This document shows positions 15,996-26,114 of a stretch of 30,319 nt of DNA, piece after piece. The notes beneath the pieces were generated by a model. It was not told the origin of the DNA. It was given only the letters and a program-made list of their open reading frames with translations, and did no database searches. Position 1 is the stretch's first letter; every line of letters starts with the position of its first letter. Origin of the DNA: Stutzerimonas stutzeri (GTDB lineage: Bacteria; Pseudomonadota; Gammaproteobacteria; Pseudomonadales; Pseudomonadaceae); NCBI GenBank assembly GCA_002345575.1, contig DDVX01000024.1:1-30319 (forward strand). Reading direction: 5' to 3'. The position numbers and the translations under genes were made by a program.

Positions 15996-16026
15996 ATGTT
16001 CAACCTTGCCAGAGCGGCAAGGTCAA
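15996..16026 (-). promoter_or_regulatory. CueR-type promoter for copZ-DUF411
   Basis: On the minus strand a -35 TTGACC (16021-16026) and a -10 GAACAT (15996-16001) are separated by 19 bases, the overlong spacing typical of MerR-family activation. The spacer holds the dyad ACCTTGCC-N5-GGCAAGGT (16003-16023), very close to CueR operators before copper-ATPase genes. No cueR is in the window, so the regulator would be encoded elsewhere. Confidence 0.85.
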
Positions 16027-16031
16027 GCGTT

Positions 16032-18386
<2,355 letters not shown>

Positions 18387-18391
18387 GCCAT

Positions 18392-18634
18392 TTACTTCCT
18401 ATCTTTGTCCTTGGAGACACGGGTGGGATTGGAATGGCCACCATGGTTGTGACCAAACAAATGGAGCAACGGGCAAAGCAGCAAGATTATGTATGGCAGT
18501 CCCTGCAAGAGATGACCGTAATGCTCGCGTGCCAAGTAGAAAAAACCGATTATTGCCAGCATTAAGAGCGCTACGCCGGGTCTAGTCTTCCAAAAAGATA
18601 TTTCATTATTCCGATGAAGATGGCGGTGATACAC
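18392..18634 (-). CDS. DUF2933 small membrane protein
   Basis: An 80-residue protein with one or two hydrophobic helices (about 20-33 and 44-60) and the DUF2933 features FFYLAREHYGHLLQGLPYII and CPLLHLFGHNHGGH near the end. DUF2933 proteins are frequently next to copper or silver P-type ATPases; the C-terminal His cluster could bind metal. It starts at a GTG (18634), supported by GGAGGT nine bases before. It is the first gene of the operon with the ATPase. A TATATC hexamer near 18703 on the minus strand is a candidate -10. Confidence 0.8.
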   Translation of the reverse strand: MYHRHLHRNNEISFWKTRPGVALLMLAIIGFFYLAREHYGHLLQGLPYIILLLCPLLHLFGHNHGGHSNPTRVSKDKDRK

Positions 18635-18898
18635 GGCAGTGACCTCCAGTGCTGGTATTTTTAGTACGTTGCGTCAGCATGAGCCGCTCGTCCCGATAGA
18701 TATAGCATGCCAGCTAAGGAGATTAACGGATCCTCACCTTGCCGACCCTCCTTGCTTGATAGCCGACTGATGGATGTCGCGCCCAATCTAAGCATTGAAA
18801 GAAACTCCGTGCAGAGGAATGAATTAATTCACTTCAAGTTCAGAGGTGCGCACACTTAAATTACTATCTGTAAGGCTCGCCCGCCTGATCAGATCATC
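18635..18898. other. Upstream region of the ATPase operon
   Basis: No gene is supported. It must contain the DUF2933-ATPase promoter. A near-dyad TTACT-ATC-TGTAA (18861-18873) resembles the CopR motif but with a 3-base spacer. TAGCATGCCAGCTA near 18703-18716 is a weak palindrome near the possible -10. Confidence 0.4.
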
Positions 18899-18924
18899 AA
18901 AAAAAAAGGCGCCGTTGAGGCGCC
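18899..18924 (-). terminator. Rho-independent terminator of the small leftward gene
   Basis: GGCGCC (18908-18913), loop of five, GGCGCC (18919-18924). On the minus strand the hairpin is followed directly by nine T (18899-18907). It is a textbook intrinsic terminator and lies 1 base after the stop codon of the small ORF at 18926-19009. Confidence 0.9.
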
Positions 18925-18925
18925 A

Positions 18926-19009
18926 TTAGGCCAAGGGAGCAATGTGGAAGGCCTGGAAAAACCAGCTGCTAGCATTCTTAGAGTCACTGCTCATATTTTG
19001 CTCGAACAT
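18926..19009 (-). CDS. Small protein or sRNA gene divergent from copR
   Basis: A 27-residue frame begins MFEQNMSSDSKNASSW and ends with TAA at 18926-18928, immediately followed by a strong intrinsic terminator. Upstream lie a CGGAA that could serve as a weak ribosome site, a TATAAA box (19060-19065 on the minus strand) and the copR dyad at 19068-19081. The segment from the dyad to the terminator is about 165 bases, the size of a small regulatory RNA. So this is either a short peptide gene or a non-coding RNA that the CopR site may control. No family is recognised. Confidence 0.5.
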   Translation of the reverse strand: MFEQNMSSDSKNASSWFFQAFHIAPLA

Positions 19010-19067
19010 AGATTCCGACTTATGTGAAACACTATCACCTCCGCCTGTCAGCGAGCTGATTTATACG

Positions 19068-19085
19068 TTACATTTTTGTAAGCTT
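19068..19085. promoter_or_regulatory. CopR operator candidate between copR and a divergent small gene
   Basis: TTACATTTTTGTAAGCTT contains the perfect dyad TTACA-TTTT-TGTAA and is an exact copy of 7698-7715. It lies 62-79 bases before the copR ATG and about 60 bases before the small leftward frame, so it could control both directions (autoregulation). Confidence 0.7.
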
Positions 19086-19146
19086 CTAGATGGCGGCCTC
19101 GTTAACCTGCACACTGAGTCGAAACAAACTTTCGGAATCTGCCTGC

Positions 19147-19824
19147 ATGAAATTACTGGTCGCTGAAGACGAACCCAAAACTGGTTCTTACCTGCAACAA
19201 GGACTTACCGAAGCTGGATTTACCGTCGACCGGGTCACGACTGGCACAGATGCGCTCCAATATGCGCTGAGTGAGGTTTATGACCTTTTAATCCTTGACG
19301 TGATGATGCCAGGGTTAGATGGATGGGAGGTGCTACGCATGGTCAGATCAGCAGGGCACGAAATACCCGTACTGTTCTTGACCGCACGTGATGGCGTGGA
19401 AGACCGCGTCAAAGGCCTGGAGCTGGGCGCGGACGACTACCTGATTAAGCCGTTCGCGTTCTCCGAACTTCTGGCAAGGGTCCGGACATTGCTTCGCAGG
19501 GGCAGCGGCTCCCCCACCCAAACCACCGTGAAAATTTCAGATCTCGAAGTGGACCTGCTAAAGCGCCGCGCCGTTCGTGCTGGGAAGCGAATTGATCTGA
19601 CGGCGAAGGAATTTTCACTGCTGGAATTGTTGATGCGCCGACGCGGCGAGGTGCTTCCGAAGTCTCTGATTGCATCTCAGGTATGGGATATGAACTTCGA
19701 CAGCGACACCAACGTTATCGAGGTCGCGGTACGCCGTCTGCGCGCAAAAGTCGACGACGACTTCGAGCACAAACTGATCCATACCGTGCGTGGCATGGGC
19801 TATATGATGGATGCACCGGAGTGA
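19147..19824 (+). CDS. copR: CopR-like response regulator (OmpR/PhoB family)
   Basis: A 225-residue protein. Residues 1-118 form a receiver domain with acidic pocket E7/D8, phosphorylated D51 (LLILDVMMPG), T in LTARD and K in YLIKPF. Residues 130-222 form a winged-helix DNA-binding domain (LTAKEFSLLELLMRRRGEVL, VEVAVRRLRAKVDDDFE, HTVRGMGYMM). It matches the CopR/CusR/IrlR heavy-metal group. The start at 19147 is the canonical MKLLVAEDE; a 19-codon longer frame exists but has no family support. The TGA overlaps the copS GTG (GTGA). It is expected to bind the TTACA-N4-TGTAA dyads of this island when copper is high. Confidence 0.95.
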   Translation: MKLLVAEDEPKTGSYLQQGLTEAGFTVDRVTTGTDALQYALSEVYDLLILDVMMPGLDGWEVLRMVRSAGHEIPVLFLTARDGVEDRVKGLELGADDYLIKPFAFSELLARVRTLLRRGSGSPTQTTVKISDLEVDLLKRRAVRAGKRIDLTAKEFSLLELLMRRRGEVLPKSLIASQVWDMNFDSDTNVIEVAVRRLRAKVDDDFEHKLIHTVRGMGYMMDAPE

Positions 19825-21200
19825 GACTGCGTCACCTTTCGCTGACCGCCCGAATGAGTGTCATGTTCATGTCTGTGGTGGTTGTAGTTCTCACCATAGC
19901 TGGGCTGAGCTTCAATTTGCTTAGCCAGCATCACTTCGAAGTGTTGGATCGGCAGGCCTTGGTGGAGAAGCTCGAATCGACCAAGAAAATTTTCAATAAC
20001 GTACGCAGCAGCGCAAACCTTGCTGAGGAGCTACCGCAGTTGCGAGCTCTGCTAGGTGCCCATCATGATTTAGCGGCGACCATCTTGAGCGAAGATGGCA
20101 GAGTGCTCTTTTCTGATCCCAAGACAGTCGACGTCCCGGAAAGCTATAGGGACGCAGAACAGCAGAATATGTGGGAATGGAAATATGCCGGCCGCCTGTA
20201 TAGAGGATTGACTGCCCGAATCTCGGTAGCAGACCAGCCCGAACCACTTACAGCACTGTTGATTCTTGATGTCACTAACCACGCGCATTTCTTTCAGACT
20301 TTGCAGCGTTGGTTCGGCGTTGGATTAAGCGTCAGCGCTCTAATTAGTGCTGCGCTTGGCTGGATGGTAGTTAGAAGCGGTCTCAGGCCTCTGAGGCAAG
20401 TTACCCATCTCGCCGCATCGATGTCAGCAAGGTCGTTGCAGGAACGAATGCCGCTTGAACCGATACCGCTTGAGTTACAGCAATTGGTTCTGTCCTTCAA
20501 TGCGATGTTAGGTCGCTTGGAAGATGCCTTTGTTCGGCTTTCCAATTTCTCGGCGGACATTGCTCATGAACTGCGAACCCCTGTTAGCAACCTCATGACC
20601 CACACCGAGGTGGTGCTGACCAAAAAGCGGAATATTGATGCTTATGAGGAGAATCTTTACTCCAATCTAGAGGAGTTGAAGCGTATGTCACGCATTATTG
20701 ACGACATGCTCTTTTTGGCCAAATCCGACAACGGCTTGATTATTCCCGAACAAGCGTCTATCGAACTAGCTGATGTCGTTGCTAAACTGCTTGCGTATTA
20801 CCACTTAGTGGCTGACGAACGCGATATCCGTCTCTCAGTCTCAGGCGCAGGAAATGTGCTGGGAGATAAATTAATGATTGATAGAGCGGTCTCCAATTTG
20901 TTATCCAACGCGCTGCGTTACACCCCGGTAGGGGAAACTATTTCTGTAACGATTCACGAGGCGGAAAGAACGGTAACCCTCAGCGTCGAGAATCCCGGAG
21001 GGACGATCGAGCCCGAGCACCTGGACAAGCTCTTTTATCGCTTCTATCGGGTCGATCCTGCCCGGCGCGAGGGTAGTCCAAGCAACGCTGGCCTCGGCTT
21101 GGCTATTACCAGATCTATTGTTGAGGCCCATAAAGGCAGAATCTGGTGCACCTCATTAGACGGCGTGACGGGCTTTCACATGGAATTTCCCCGCCAATAA
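19821..21200 (+). CDS. copS: CopS-like heavy-metal sensor histidine kinase
   Basis: A 459-residue protein. Membrane helices at about 13-35 and 162-185 flank a periplasmic sensor of about 125 residues containing H37, H38, H81, H82 and M117, candidate copper ligands. Then come a HAMP linker, a HisKA domain with the phosphorylated H249 in FSADIAHELRTP, and an ATPase domain (N box SNLLSNALRYTP, NPGG, GLGLAITRSIVEAHKG). It belongs to the heavy-metal sensor kinase family (CusS/CopS). The GTG start at 19821 overlaps the copR stop, giving the usual start LRHLSLTARMS. It phosphorylates CopR in response to periplasmic Cu. Confidence 0.94.
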   Translation: MRLRHLSLTARMSVMFMSVVVVVLTIAGLSFNLLSQHHFEVLDRQALVEKLESTKKIFNNVRSSANLAEELPQLRALLGAHHDLAATILSEDGRVLFSDPKTVDVPESYRDAEQQNMWEWKYAGRLYRGLTARISVADQPEPLTALLILDVTNHAHFFQTLQRWFGVGLSVSALISAALGWMVVRSGLRPLRQVTHLAASMSARSLQERMPLEPIPLELQQLVLSFNAMLGRLEDAFVRLSNFSADIAHELRTPVSNLMTHTEVVLTKKRNIDAYEENLYSNLEELKRMSRIIDDMLFLAKSDNGLIIPEQASIELADVVAKLLAYYHLVADERDIRLSVSGAGNVLGDKLMIDRAVSNLLSNALRYTPVGETISVTIHEAERTVTLSVENPGGTIEPEHLDKLFYRFYRVDPARREGSPSNAGLGLAITRSIVEAHKGRIWCTSLDGVTGFHMEFPRQ

Positions 21201-21259
21201 TAAAATATCGAATAAAGGTAAATATTTTAAAATCAGCCGCATAGCGATCATAAGGGACC

Positions 21260-21273
21260 TTACACGATTGTAA
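21260..21273. promoter_or_regulatory. Candidate CopR dyad before the copper-storage gene
   Basis: TTACA-CGAT-TGTAA is a perfect dyad located between copS and the Cys-rich four-helix protein gene, 112 bases before its ATG. Confidence 0.65.
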
Positions 21274-21385
21274 TGTTAACCATTGGAACGGACGAACTCT
21301 GAATATGTCGGATTTATGAGCTGCTAGAGGATCACCTCAGGCCAGCTCAAGACTATACGCTAAAATACGAACTTTGGAGGAAGTC

Positions 21386-21715
21386 ATGACTGAAACAATG
21401 TTCAATAGCTGCATTCAAGCTTGTTCTAACTGCGCTCTAGTTTGCGAAGCATGCGCATCTGCCTGTTTACTTGAAGACGACGTACAAACGATGGCCCGTT
21501 GCATTGAGCTCGACAGAGATTGTGCTGACATATGTGCTCTGGCAGCCAGACTCATGAGTCGCCAGAGCGAGTTGGCTAAAGAGTTCTGTGCATTGTGTGC
21601 AAAAATTTGCCGAGCCTGCGGTGAAGAGTGTGCCAAGCATCAGATGGATCACTGCCAAGAGTGCGCGAAAGCCTGTATGAAGTGCGCTGAGGAATGTGAA
21701 CGTATGGCTGTATAA
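21386..21715 (+). CDS. Csp-like Cys-rich four-helix copper storage protein
   Basis: A 109-residue protein with 19 cysteines spaced in CXXC and CXXXC patterns along four helices (CIQACSNCALVCEACASAC; CALCAKICRACGEECAKH; CQECAKACMKCAEECE). This is the pattern of the four-helix-bundle copper-binding proteins (Csp family), which pack many Cu(I) ions inside the bundle. There is no signal peptide, so it should be cytosolic like Csp3 and store or buffer Cu(I). GGAGG at 21376-21380 fixes the start at 21386. It has its own dyad upstream and terminator downstream, so it is probably a single-gene CopR-controlled unit. Confidence 0.9.
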   Translation: MTETMFNSCIQACSNCALVCEACASACLLEDDVQTMARCIELDRDCADICALAARLMSRQSELAKEFCALCAKICRACGEECAKHQMDHCQECAKACMKCAEECERMAV

Positions 21716-21724
21716 CCAGCAAGC

Positions 21725-21774
21725 CGCTTTCCTGCCAAGATGGTATCTTATGGACTTGGTAGGAAAGCGCTTTT
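21725..21774 (+). terminator. Terminator after the copper-storage gene
   Basis: The 15-base arms at 21725-21739 (CGCTTTCCTGCCAAG) and 21755-21769 pair with one G-T pair and are followed by CTTTTATT. The hairpin starts 10 bases after the stop. A strong intrinsic terminator. Confidence 0.88.
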
Positions 21775-21874
21775 ATTCAGTGGCAGGACACCTACGCTCT
21801 ACCCACTGAAATGACGCCTTGGCTTCTATTGTTACTCTTGTGCAATAAAAAGAATACCATTTGAAAAATCAGTC

Positions 21875-21909
21875 ATAAGCCAATCGTAACGATCATACAA
21901 TTGGCTTAT
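21875..21909 (-). terminator. Hairpin after the third family A gene
   Basis: ATAAGCCAAT (21875-21884) and ATTGGCTTAT (21900-21909) are perfectly complementary. On the minus strand GACTGATTTTTC follows. It lies 26 bases past the stop of the leftward gene ending at 21935. Confidence 0.6.
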
Positions 21910-21934
21910 ATCGTATTAATTCCCTTATAAATAA

Positions 21935-22234
21935 TTAACCGTTATTGATGCCAACTGGCGCGCTACGGAACTCCACTGAGTGGACAACTCCATCAGGAGT
22001 ACGAATTTTGATTTCGTATGGCTGCGCAAGATAGCTTGGCCAGCCTAGAATACTATCTTCGCCCATTGGCGTCACACTTAGTACATCACCGCTTTCAAGA
22101 AGAACCTTTAAAGCCTGTCTACCCTCGACTGCAGCATAGTCATGCTGCATCGTTGAGTTTCTATCAACCTCAGCCATTGCGAAGGAGGAACTTACGGCTA
22201 TGCCAACAGCAAGAACTGCCGCAAATTTTTTCAT
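21935..22234 (-). CDS. Small exported protein, family A member 3 (unknown function)
   Basis: A 99-residue protein with a signal peptide (MKKFAAVLAVGIAVSSSFAM-AE) and the family pattern: MQHDYAAVEGRQALKVLLES, DVLSVTPMGED, a longer loop with W and Y, then YEIKIRTPDGVVHSVEFRSA, PVGINNG. The TPDGVVHSVEF and final NNG are shared with 6996-7289. AGAGGTG lies before the ATG at 22234; the extra 19 codons in front of it lack support. CopR-like half-sites and a dyad lie upstream at 22284-22319. Being next to copRS and a copper-storage gene suggests a copper-response role, not proven. Confidence 0.78.
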   Translation of the reverse strand: MKKFAAVLAVGIAVSSSFAMAEVDRNSTMQHDYAAVEGRQALKVLLESGDVLSVTPMGEDSILGWPSYLAQPYEIKIRTPDGVVHSVEFRSAPVGINNG

Positions 22235-22742
22235 CGTTAACACCTCTTGGTCATTGATGTTGGATAGTTTAAAGGTGTCAACCTTACACAAAGCTGAGTC
22301 TTATATTACATTAATGCTAAGCGGAGCTTACGTGTGATGTGCTCTTAACCTCATCACTTGCACTGAAAAACAGCAGAAATTTTTGTTCGATGGCTGCTGC
22401 TCGTGGTCTTCAAATTCCGGCAGCAAGAAGCGGATACTCGAACAAGGCGTAGTTCCCCCAAGCGCAACAGAATCTCAAGACAACACTAGCATTTATGCCG
22501 TGAGCCAATTTATTCTAGATAATTTCTCCTAGATTAATCAGATGTAATACCGTCTGTGGCCGGCCATGACATCTGGATGCAAAAAGCACATGCATCCGAC
22601 CGCGTAGCGGTAATTGCTGTGGAGAACCGCGTCCGGTTGAATGGCACAGGCTCTGAAAAAGCGCGCGGCGTCGGTGAGTAAACATATTGCAAATTACTTT
22701 AATCCAACGGAAGCGTTACAGGCTTCACTCAGCGCGTTTTTT
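22235..22742. other. Intergenic region, no supported gene
   Basis: The left part holds the promoter region of the leftward small exported protein. The remainder up to 22742 shows only short frames and no ribosome sites. It is probably the flank of the transposition-related segment that follows; I could not identify its boundary repeat. Confidence 0.4.
22284..22319. promoter_or_regulatory. Candidate CopR dyad and half-site
   Basis: TTACA-TTAA-TGCTA (22306-22319) fits TTACA-N4-TGTAA with two mismatches. A second TTACA starts at 22284, exactly 22 bases (two helical turns) away. On the minus strand the dyad abuts TATAAG, a possible -10 for the gene ending at 21935. Confidence 0.5.
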
Positions 22743-24062
22743 TCAGGTGCTCTCAGCTACAGACTTATTCCGATAGTACGCAGTGCCTCCCAGGACTTGG
22801 TTGAAACCAGGTGGTCCCTGCCAATTCCTTGGTAAACCGGTGGACTTAAGCAGAGTTTCTGCGTCCACTCCATTTCTCGCAAAGTCCTCTAGGTCCCACT
22901 CGAAAAAGCTAACAAGGGCTTGAAAAACAGTATTCGGAACACTGGAAACCATACCCAGACTTCCAGTGTTCATCGGAAGGTTTAGCCTTTTCATATTGGC
23001 AAGAGCGAAAATTAGCCGTCTCAATCTAAAGTGCCAGACAGACTCCATAAGAAGTTCAGCCTGCTGGGACGCCAAGGGAAATCTACGCTTACGTAACTTT
23101 GGACACCGCGGTAAACGCACGGGTAGGAGTTTCTGCAGGTTGTTGAGATTAACCCGCTTCTGTCCTTTGGAAATCCGATAGAGATTCTCAGCACCCGATA
23201 GGAGAATGGCAGCATAAGCGCTGTCTCGGAGATCACTAACCTCCTCGACTACTTCAGGTAAGCGCTTTGGCGTGCTGAGCTTTCCCATCAACCATGCGTT
23301 GTCATGCTCCGCTAGCCAGCGGGTGGCTTGATAAGCGTTATCCCAGAGGTACTCCAAATCGACATTCGCTCGAACAGCTAAAATGGTGGCTATTTTCTGA
23401 CGGTGTTGCGCCTTCCTACCAACTTTCGGCCTCTCCAGCTTTAAACGTAATTTTGCACCTGCCGCGTGCCGAAGAATGAGCTCTTTCTGCAAGGCAGCCT
23501 CAAAGTCATCCGCGCCCCCAAATAAATGCTGTGCAATGATCATATGCCGGGCGAGTGGCATATCCATCTGGCCATTGTAAAAACTAAACCGTATCCATTG
23601 GTCGTGTTTACCTGCTTCATAAGCTTTGTCCATTCGCGACAGGGCTTCATCTCCATACTTTGAACGGATGCTGTCAAATAGTTTTGCAGTACCGACAAAT
23701 TTTCCGTGTATGAAACCGCGTTTTCTGCATTGTCGTACATAGCTTGCGGCTAACGTTTCACAACTCATTGGCGGTAAGTTACGCTGCAGTAATTCGTAGG
23801 CGAACTCCGCAAATGTCTTTTCAAGCACAGTGCCCTGCTTTCCTGTCGCGGGATCTAGGGCGCTCCAACCGCATATGCACGGATCAGTCGGATTCGGAAG
23901 TAACCGAAGCTTACGGAAGAACGGATGAGAGCATTTGGGGCACGCATGCATCAGCGACTCACCATGACGCCAACAGACAGACACACCTGGCGACGGCTGC
24001 CGGTCGCGACAGGCAACAACCGGCCAAAAGCTGCCTGTCGTTGAGTGCAATTTTTGACTCAT
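22743..24062 (-). CDS. TniQ/TnsD-like transposition protein, probably N-terminally truncated
   Basis: About 439 residues. Near the start is a zinc-binding pattern typical of the TniQ/TnsD family: VSVCWRHGESL, CPKCSHPF, then PCICGW (numbered from the TTG at 24074: C34, H37, C45, C48, C66, C68). The remainder is basic and Arg/Lys-rich without motifs I can name. TniQ/TnsD proteins help choose the target of Tn7- and Tn5053-like transposons. The usual N-terminal part before the zinc motif is missing or garbled: the frame begins only about 30 residues earlier, just after a TAA, without a clear ribosome site. I therefore suspect a truncated gene. Its base composition is lower in GC than its right-hand neighbours. 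Family assignment rests on the zinc motif. Confidence 0.55.
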   Translation of the reverse strand: MSQKLHSTTGSFWPVVACRDRQPSPGVSVCWRHGESLMHACPKCSHPFFRKLRLLPNPTDPCICGWSALDPATGKQGTVLEKTFAEFAYELLQRNLPPMSCETLAASYVRQCRKRGFIHGKFVGTAKLFDSIRSKYGDEALSRMDKAYEAGKHDQWIRFSFYNGQMDMPLARHMIIAQHLFGGADDFEAALQKELILRHAAGAKLRLKLERPKVGRKAQHRQKIATILAVRANVDLEYLWDNAYQATRWLAEHDNAWLMGKLSTPKRLPEVVEEVSDLRDSAYAAILLSGAENLYRISKGQKRVNLNNLQKLLPVRLPRCPKLRKRRFPLASQQAELLMESVWHFRLRRLIFALANMKRLNLPMNTGSLGMVSSVPNTVFQALVSFFEWDLEDFARNGVDAETLLKSTGLPRNWQGPPGFNQVLGGTAYYRNKSVAEST

Positions 24063-24140
24063 GGCTGCCAGCAACGGCAGCAGTTAAAATGCTCAGAGAC
24101 GATCACTCAACGAGCAATAGACCTAGTTTGTTCGACCGAG

Positions 24141-24389
24141 CTAGATTAGTAAAAGCTCTTTCACTTTTTGCTTGATTTCAGCAGGGCTTTCTTCAAATCC
24201 GTATTTACCGGCATTATCTTTAGAAGAGTTATATCCCAAGAAATAACCATTGTATTGAAAGTAGTTAGTGTCAATTTTTCGCCTGCTTGGCTTGCCTTTT
24301 TCCAGCATATCCAGAAGCGTTTTTAAGTGTGAGCGTGTTAGCCAGAATTTTAGAAGTAATCCGCTCCCTAGCACTTCAGTGCCGATCAT
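24141..24389 (-). CDS. Small hypothetical protein beside TniQ-like gene
   Basis: An 82-residue frame starting MIGTEVLGSGLLLKFWLTRS, with a basic middle (KGKPSRRK) and an acidic C-terminal helix (EIKQKVKELLLI). A TTG seven codons upstream is an alternative start. Its codons are AT-rich, unlike the tnpA remnant to the right. It is not recognised. It may be an accessory gene of the same mobile segment or a fragment. Confidence 0.4.
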   Translation of the reverse strand: MIGTEVLGSGLLLKFWLTRSHLKTLLDMLEKGKPSRRKIDTNYFQYNGYFLGYNSSKDNAGKYGFEESPAEIKQKVKELLLI

Positions 24390-24428
24390 TGGAGCTGCTT
24401 GAAAGCCCAAGGCCTAGCTCAGGGCTAG

Positions 24429-24629
24429 TCGTCTACACCAGTTCCGCTATGTATGCTGAAGGGGGCCCAACCACTCTACCTGACCAGCAACCTCAAGCGC
24501 TTCGGCGAATTCAACCTCAAGCTAAACCGGCCACCGGAGCCCTGGATCAAGGACTCGGTGTTCCAACAAGCTGCCGGCTCGCTGCGGGTGATCAGACCTA
24601 GCCAGCTAGATACCGAGAAAACGCCATGA
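24429..24629 (+). pseudogene. 3' end of a Tn3-family transposase gene (Tn4652-like tnpA)
   Basis: An open frame without a good start encodes LYLTSNLKRFGEFNLKLNRP, then PEPWIKDSVFQQAAGSLRVI, ending TEKTP with a TGA that overlaps the ATG of the following tnpC-like gene (ATGA). The RFGE-type ending is what I expect at the C-terminus of Tn3-family transposases, and the tnpA-tnpC order is that of the Tn4652 group. The gene is truncated at its 5' side near 24430-24455. Only about 55-66 codons remain, so no active transposase can be made. Confidence 0.55.
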
Positions 24630-24988
24630 TCAACATTCCTCCCGCATCCTTCCGCCTTACACCGTACGGCGAAGTGGACGCCGTGGCGTTGGAAAACCTG
24701 CGCGACAGCTTCGACACCTCTCAACTGCTCCGGCTGGTTGATCGCTTGGACGTCTGCTTGGTGGAACTGGGTGGAATCACCTCCATTCGCGACGAGCTAC
24801 TGAGATTGCATGCGATGGCTCTGACGATAGTTGAGGGCATCGCTCTTACGGTGCCTGCCGAGAGTGCTTGTATCTGGACAGAAGCCCAATCTCTACAGAT
24901 GGATCTTGAGGCACTGGTTTCTTGGGCGCGCTCCGCTCAGCTCATCATTGCGCCGCTGATCAATCTTGCTCCACAGCACGAGGCATGA
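24626..24988 (+). CDS. tnpC: TnpC-like post-transcriptional regulator of a Tn3-family transposon
   Basis: A 120-residue, leucine-rich, helical protein (MINIPPASFRLTPYGEVDAV; DTSQLLRLVDRLDVCL; QSLQMDLEALVSWARSAQLI). Length, start (PPxxFxxTPxGxxDAxAL) and position right after tnpA match the TnpC proteins of Tn4652-type transposons of Pseudomonas, which lower transposase levels after transcription. Its ATG overlaps the tnpA stop, so it was translationally coupled. With tnpA truncated it is a leftover, though itself apparently intact. Confidence 0.65.
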   Translation: MINIPPASFRLTPYGEVDAVALENLRDSFDTSQLLRLVDRLDVCLVELGGITSIRDELLRLHAMALTIVEGIALTVPAESACIWTEAQSLQMDLEALVSWARSAQLIIAPLINLAPQHEA

Positions 24989-25013
24989 GCGCTCTCGCCG
25001 ATTTCGACGAGGC

Positions 25014-25973
25014 TCAACTGTTTCTGACCATGGCTGGAATCGCCCGTAAGTAGATCAATTCACCAATCAGTTCTACGAGTGTCTGAGTAATCACAGCCGC
25101 CGCGGCCAGCGCGCGAATGGACTCCGGGAGCGCTAGGGCCAGGGGAAGCACTACAAGCGAGTTGCGAGTGCCTGAGCTAAAGGCCACTGCCCGTGCGGCA
25201 GAAGCCTCCAAGCCAAATAGCCGGGAGCTGAGTACGCCGAGGGCCGGAGCGAGTAGTAGAAACGCTCCGTATACCGGAAGCAACGGCGCCAGGATGTCGA
25301 GTTGGTACACGACAGCCGCGATCTGCGAACCCACCACCACGATTAGAACCAGGGCCATTGCAGGCACTGGCAGCCAGGCCCAACCTGCGCTCCATGCGCG
25401 AAGCAGCAGAGATCGGCGTCCGCCAAATTCGGTGAGCACAGCCGCTACCAAGGGTAGGACGATCAGTAACAGGAAGGCTTCTGCGAAGGGCCACAGCTCG
25501 ATCACTGTGCCGGCTTCGGGGCCAAGGATTAGCCGCAAGTAGAGGGGCAGCAGCAGAAGCTGGAGCAACAGCAGCAATGGCGTCGCCGCGAGCACCAGAC
25601 GAGAGTCCCCTTTGCCCAGGTGGGTGAAGACCACCACGTAATCGATACAAGGCGTCAGCAGGACAAGCAGCGCGCCGACCAACAAGGCCTTGTTCGATGA
25701 GAGCGGCCACGTCACCAGCCACACCATCAATGGCACCAATAGGAAGTTGGCCAGCAACAAGGCACCGACGAAGCGGCGGTTGGCAAAAGCTTCTCGCAGC
25801 TCCAAAAAAGGAATCTGCAGAAACATGGCATACATCAGCACGGCAATCGCCGGTGTGATGGCCATGGCCGTCAGTCCGGTGAATTGCGCAGAGCTCAGGC
25901 CTGCAATGGCAGCGGCCACCACCGCCGCGAAATAAAATGCTATCTGGTGTTCTTCCAGCCAGTCCCGCGACAT
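25014..25973 (-). CDS. BASS-superfamily (bile acid:Na+ symporter / ArsB-like) exporter
   Basis: A 319-residue membrane protein with about ten helices. It resembles the arsenic-resistance branch of the bile-acid:sodium symporter superfamily: MFLQIPFLELREAF, LLVLLTPCIDYVVVFTHLGKGDS, and AVAFSSGTRNSLVVLPLALALP. The TPCIDYVVVF and SSGTRNS segments correspond to the two crossover helices of the fold. The substrate is uncertain: arsenite-type oxyanions or organic anions. The ATG at 25973 is preferred (GGGAAG upstream); the longer open frame extends without features. It is divergent from the dsbB-dsbA operon, suggesting a shared regulatory region. Confidence 0.8.
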   Translation of the reverse strand: MSRDWLEEHQIAFYFAAVVAAAIAGLSSAQFTGLTAMAITPAIAVLMYAMFLQIPFLELREAFANRRFVGALLLANFLLVPLMVWLVTWPLSSNKALLVGALLVLLTPCIDYVVVFTHLGKGDSRLVLAATPLLLLLQLLLLPLYLRLILGPEAGTVIELWPFAEAFLLLIVLPLVAAVLTEFGGRRSLLLRAWSAGWAWLPVPAMALVLIVVVGSQIAAVVYQLDILAPLLPVYGAFLLLAPALGVLSSRLFGLEASAARAVAFSSGTRNSLVVLPLALALPESIRALAAAAVITQTLVELIGELIYLRAIPAMVRNS

Positions 25974-26114
25974 CTGATATCTTCCCTTGTTGCGCAAGGG
26001 CGACATTCTCCCACTGGCATCGGATTTAACCCAGCGTTGAGGCTGGTTGCTTTTCGCTTTGCCGTTGGGCGAAGTCCGCAACGGTCCTAACAAGTCCTGC
26101 CGATAAGAGGATGC

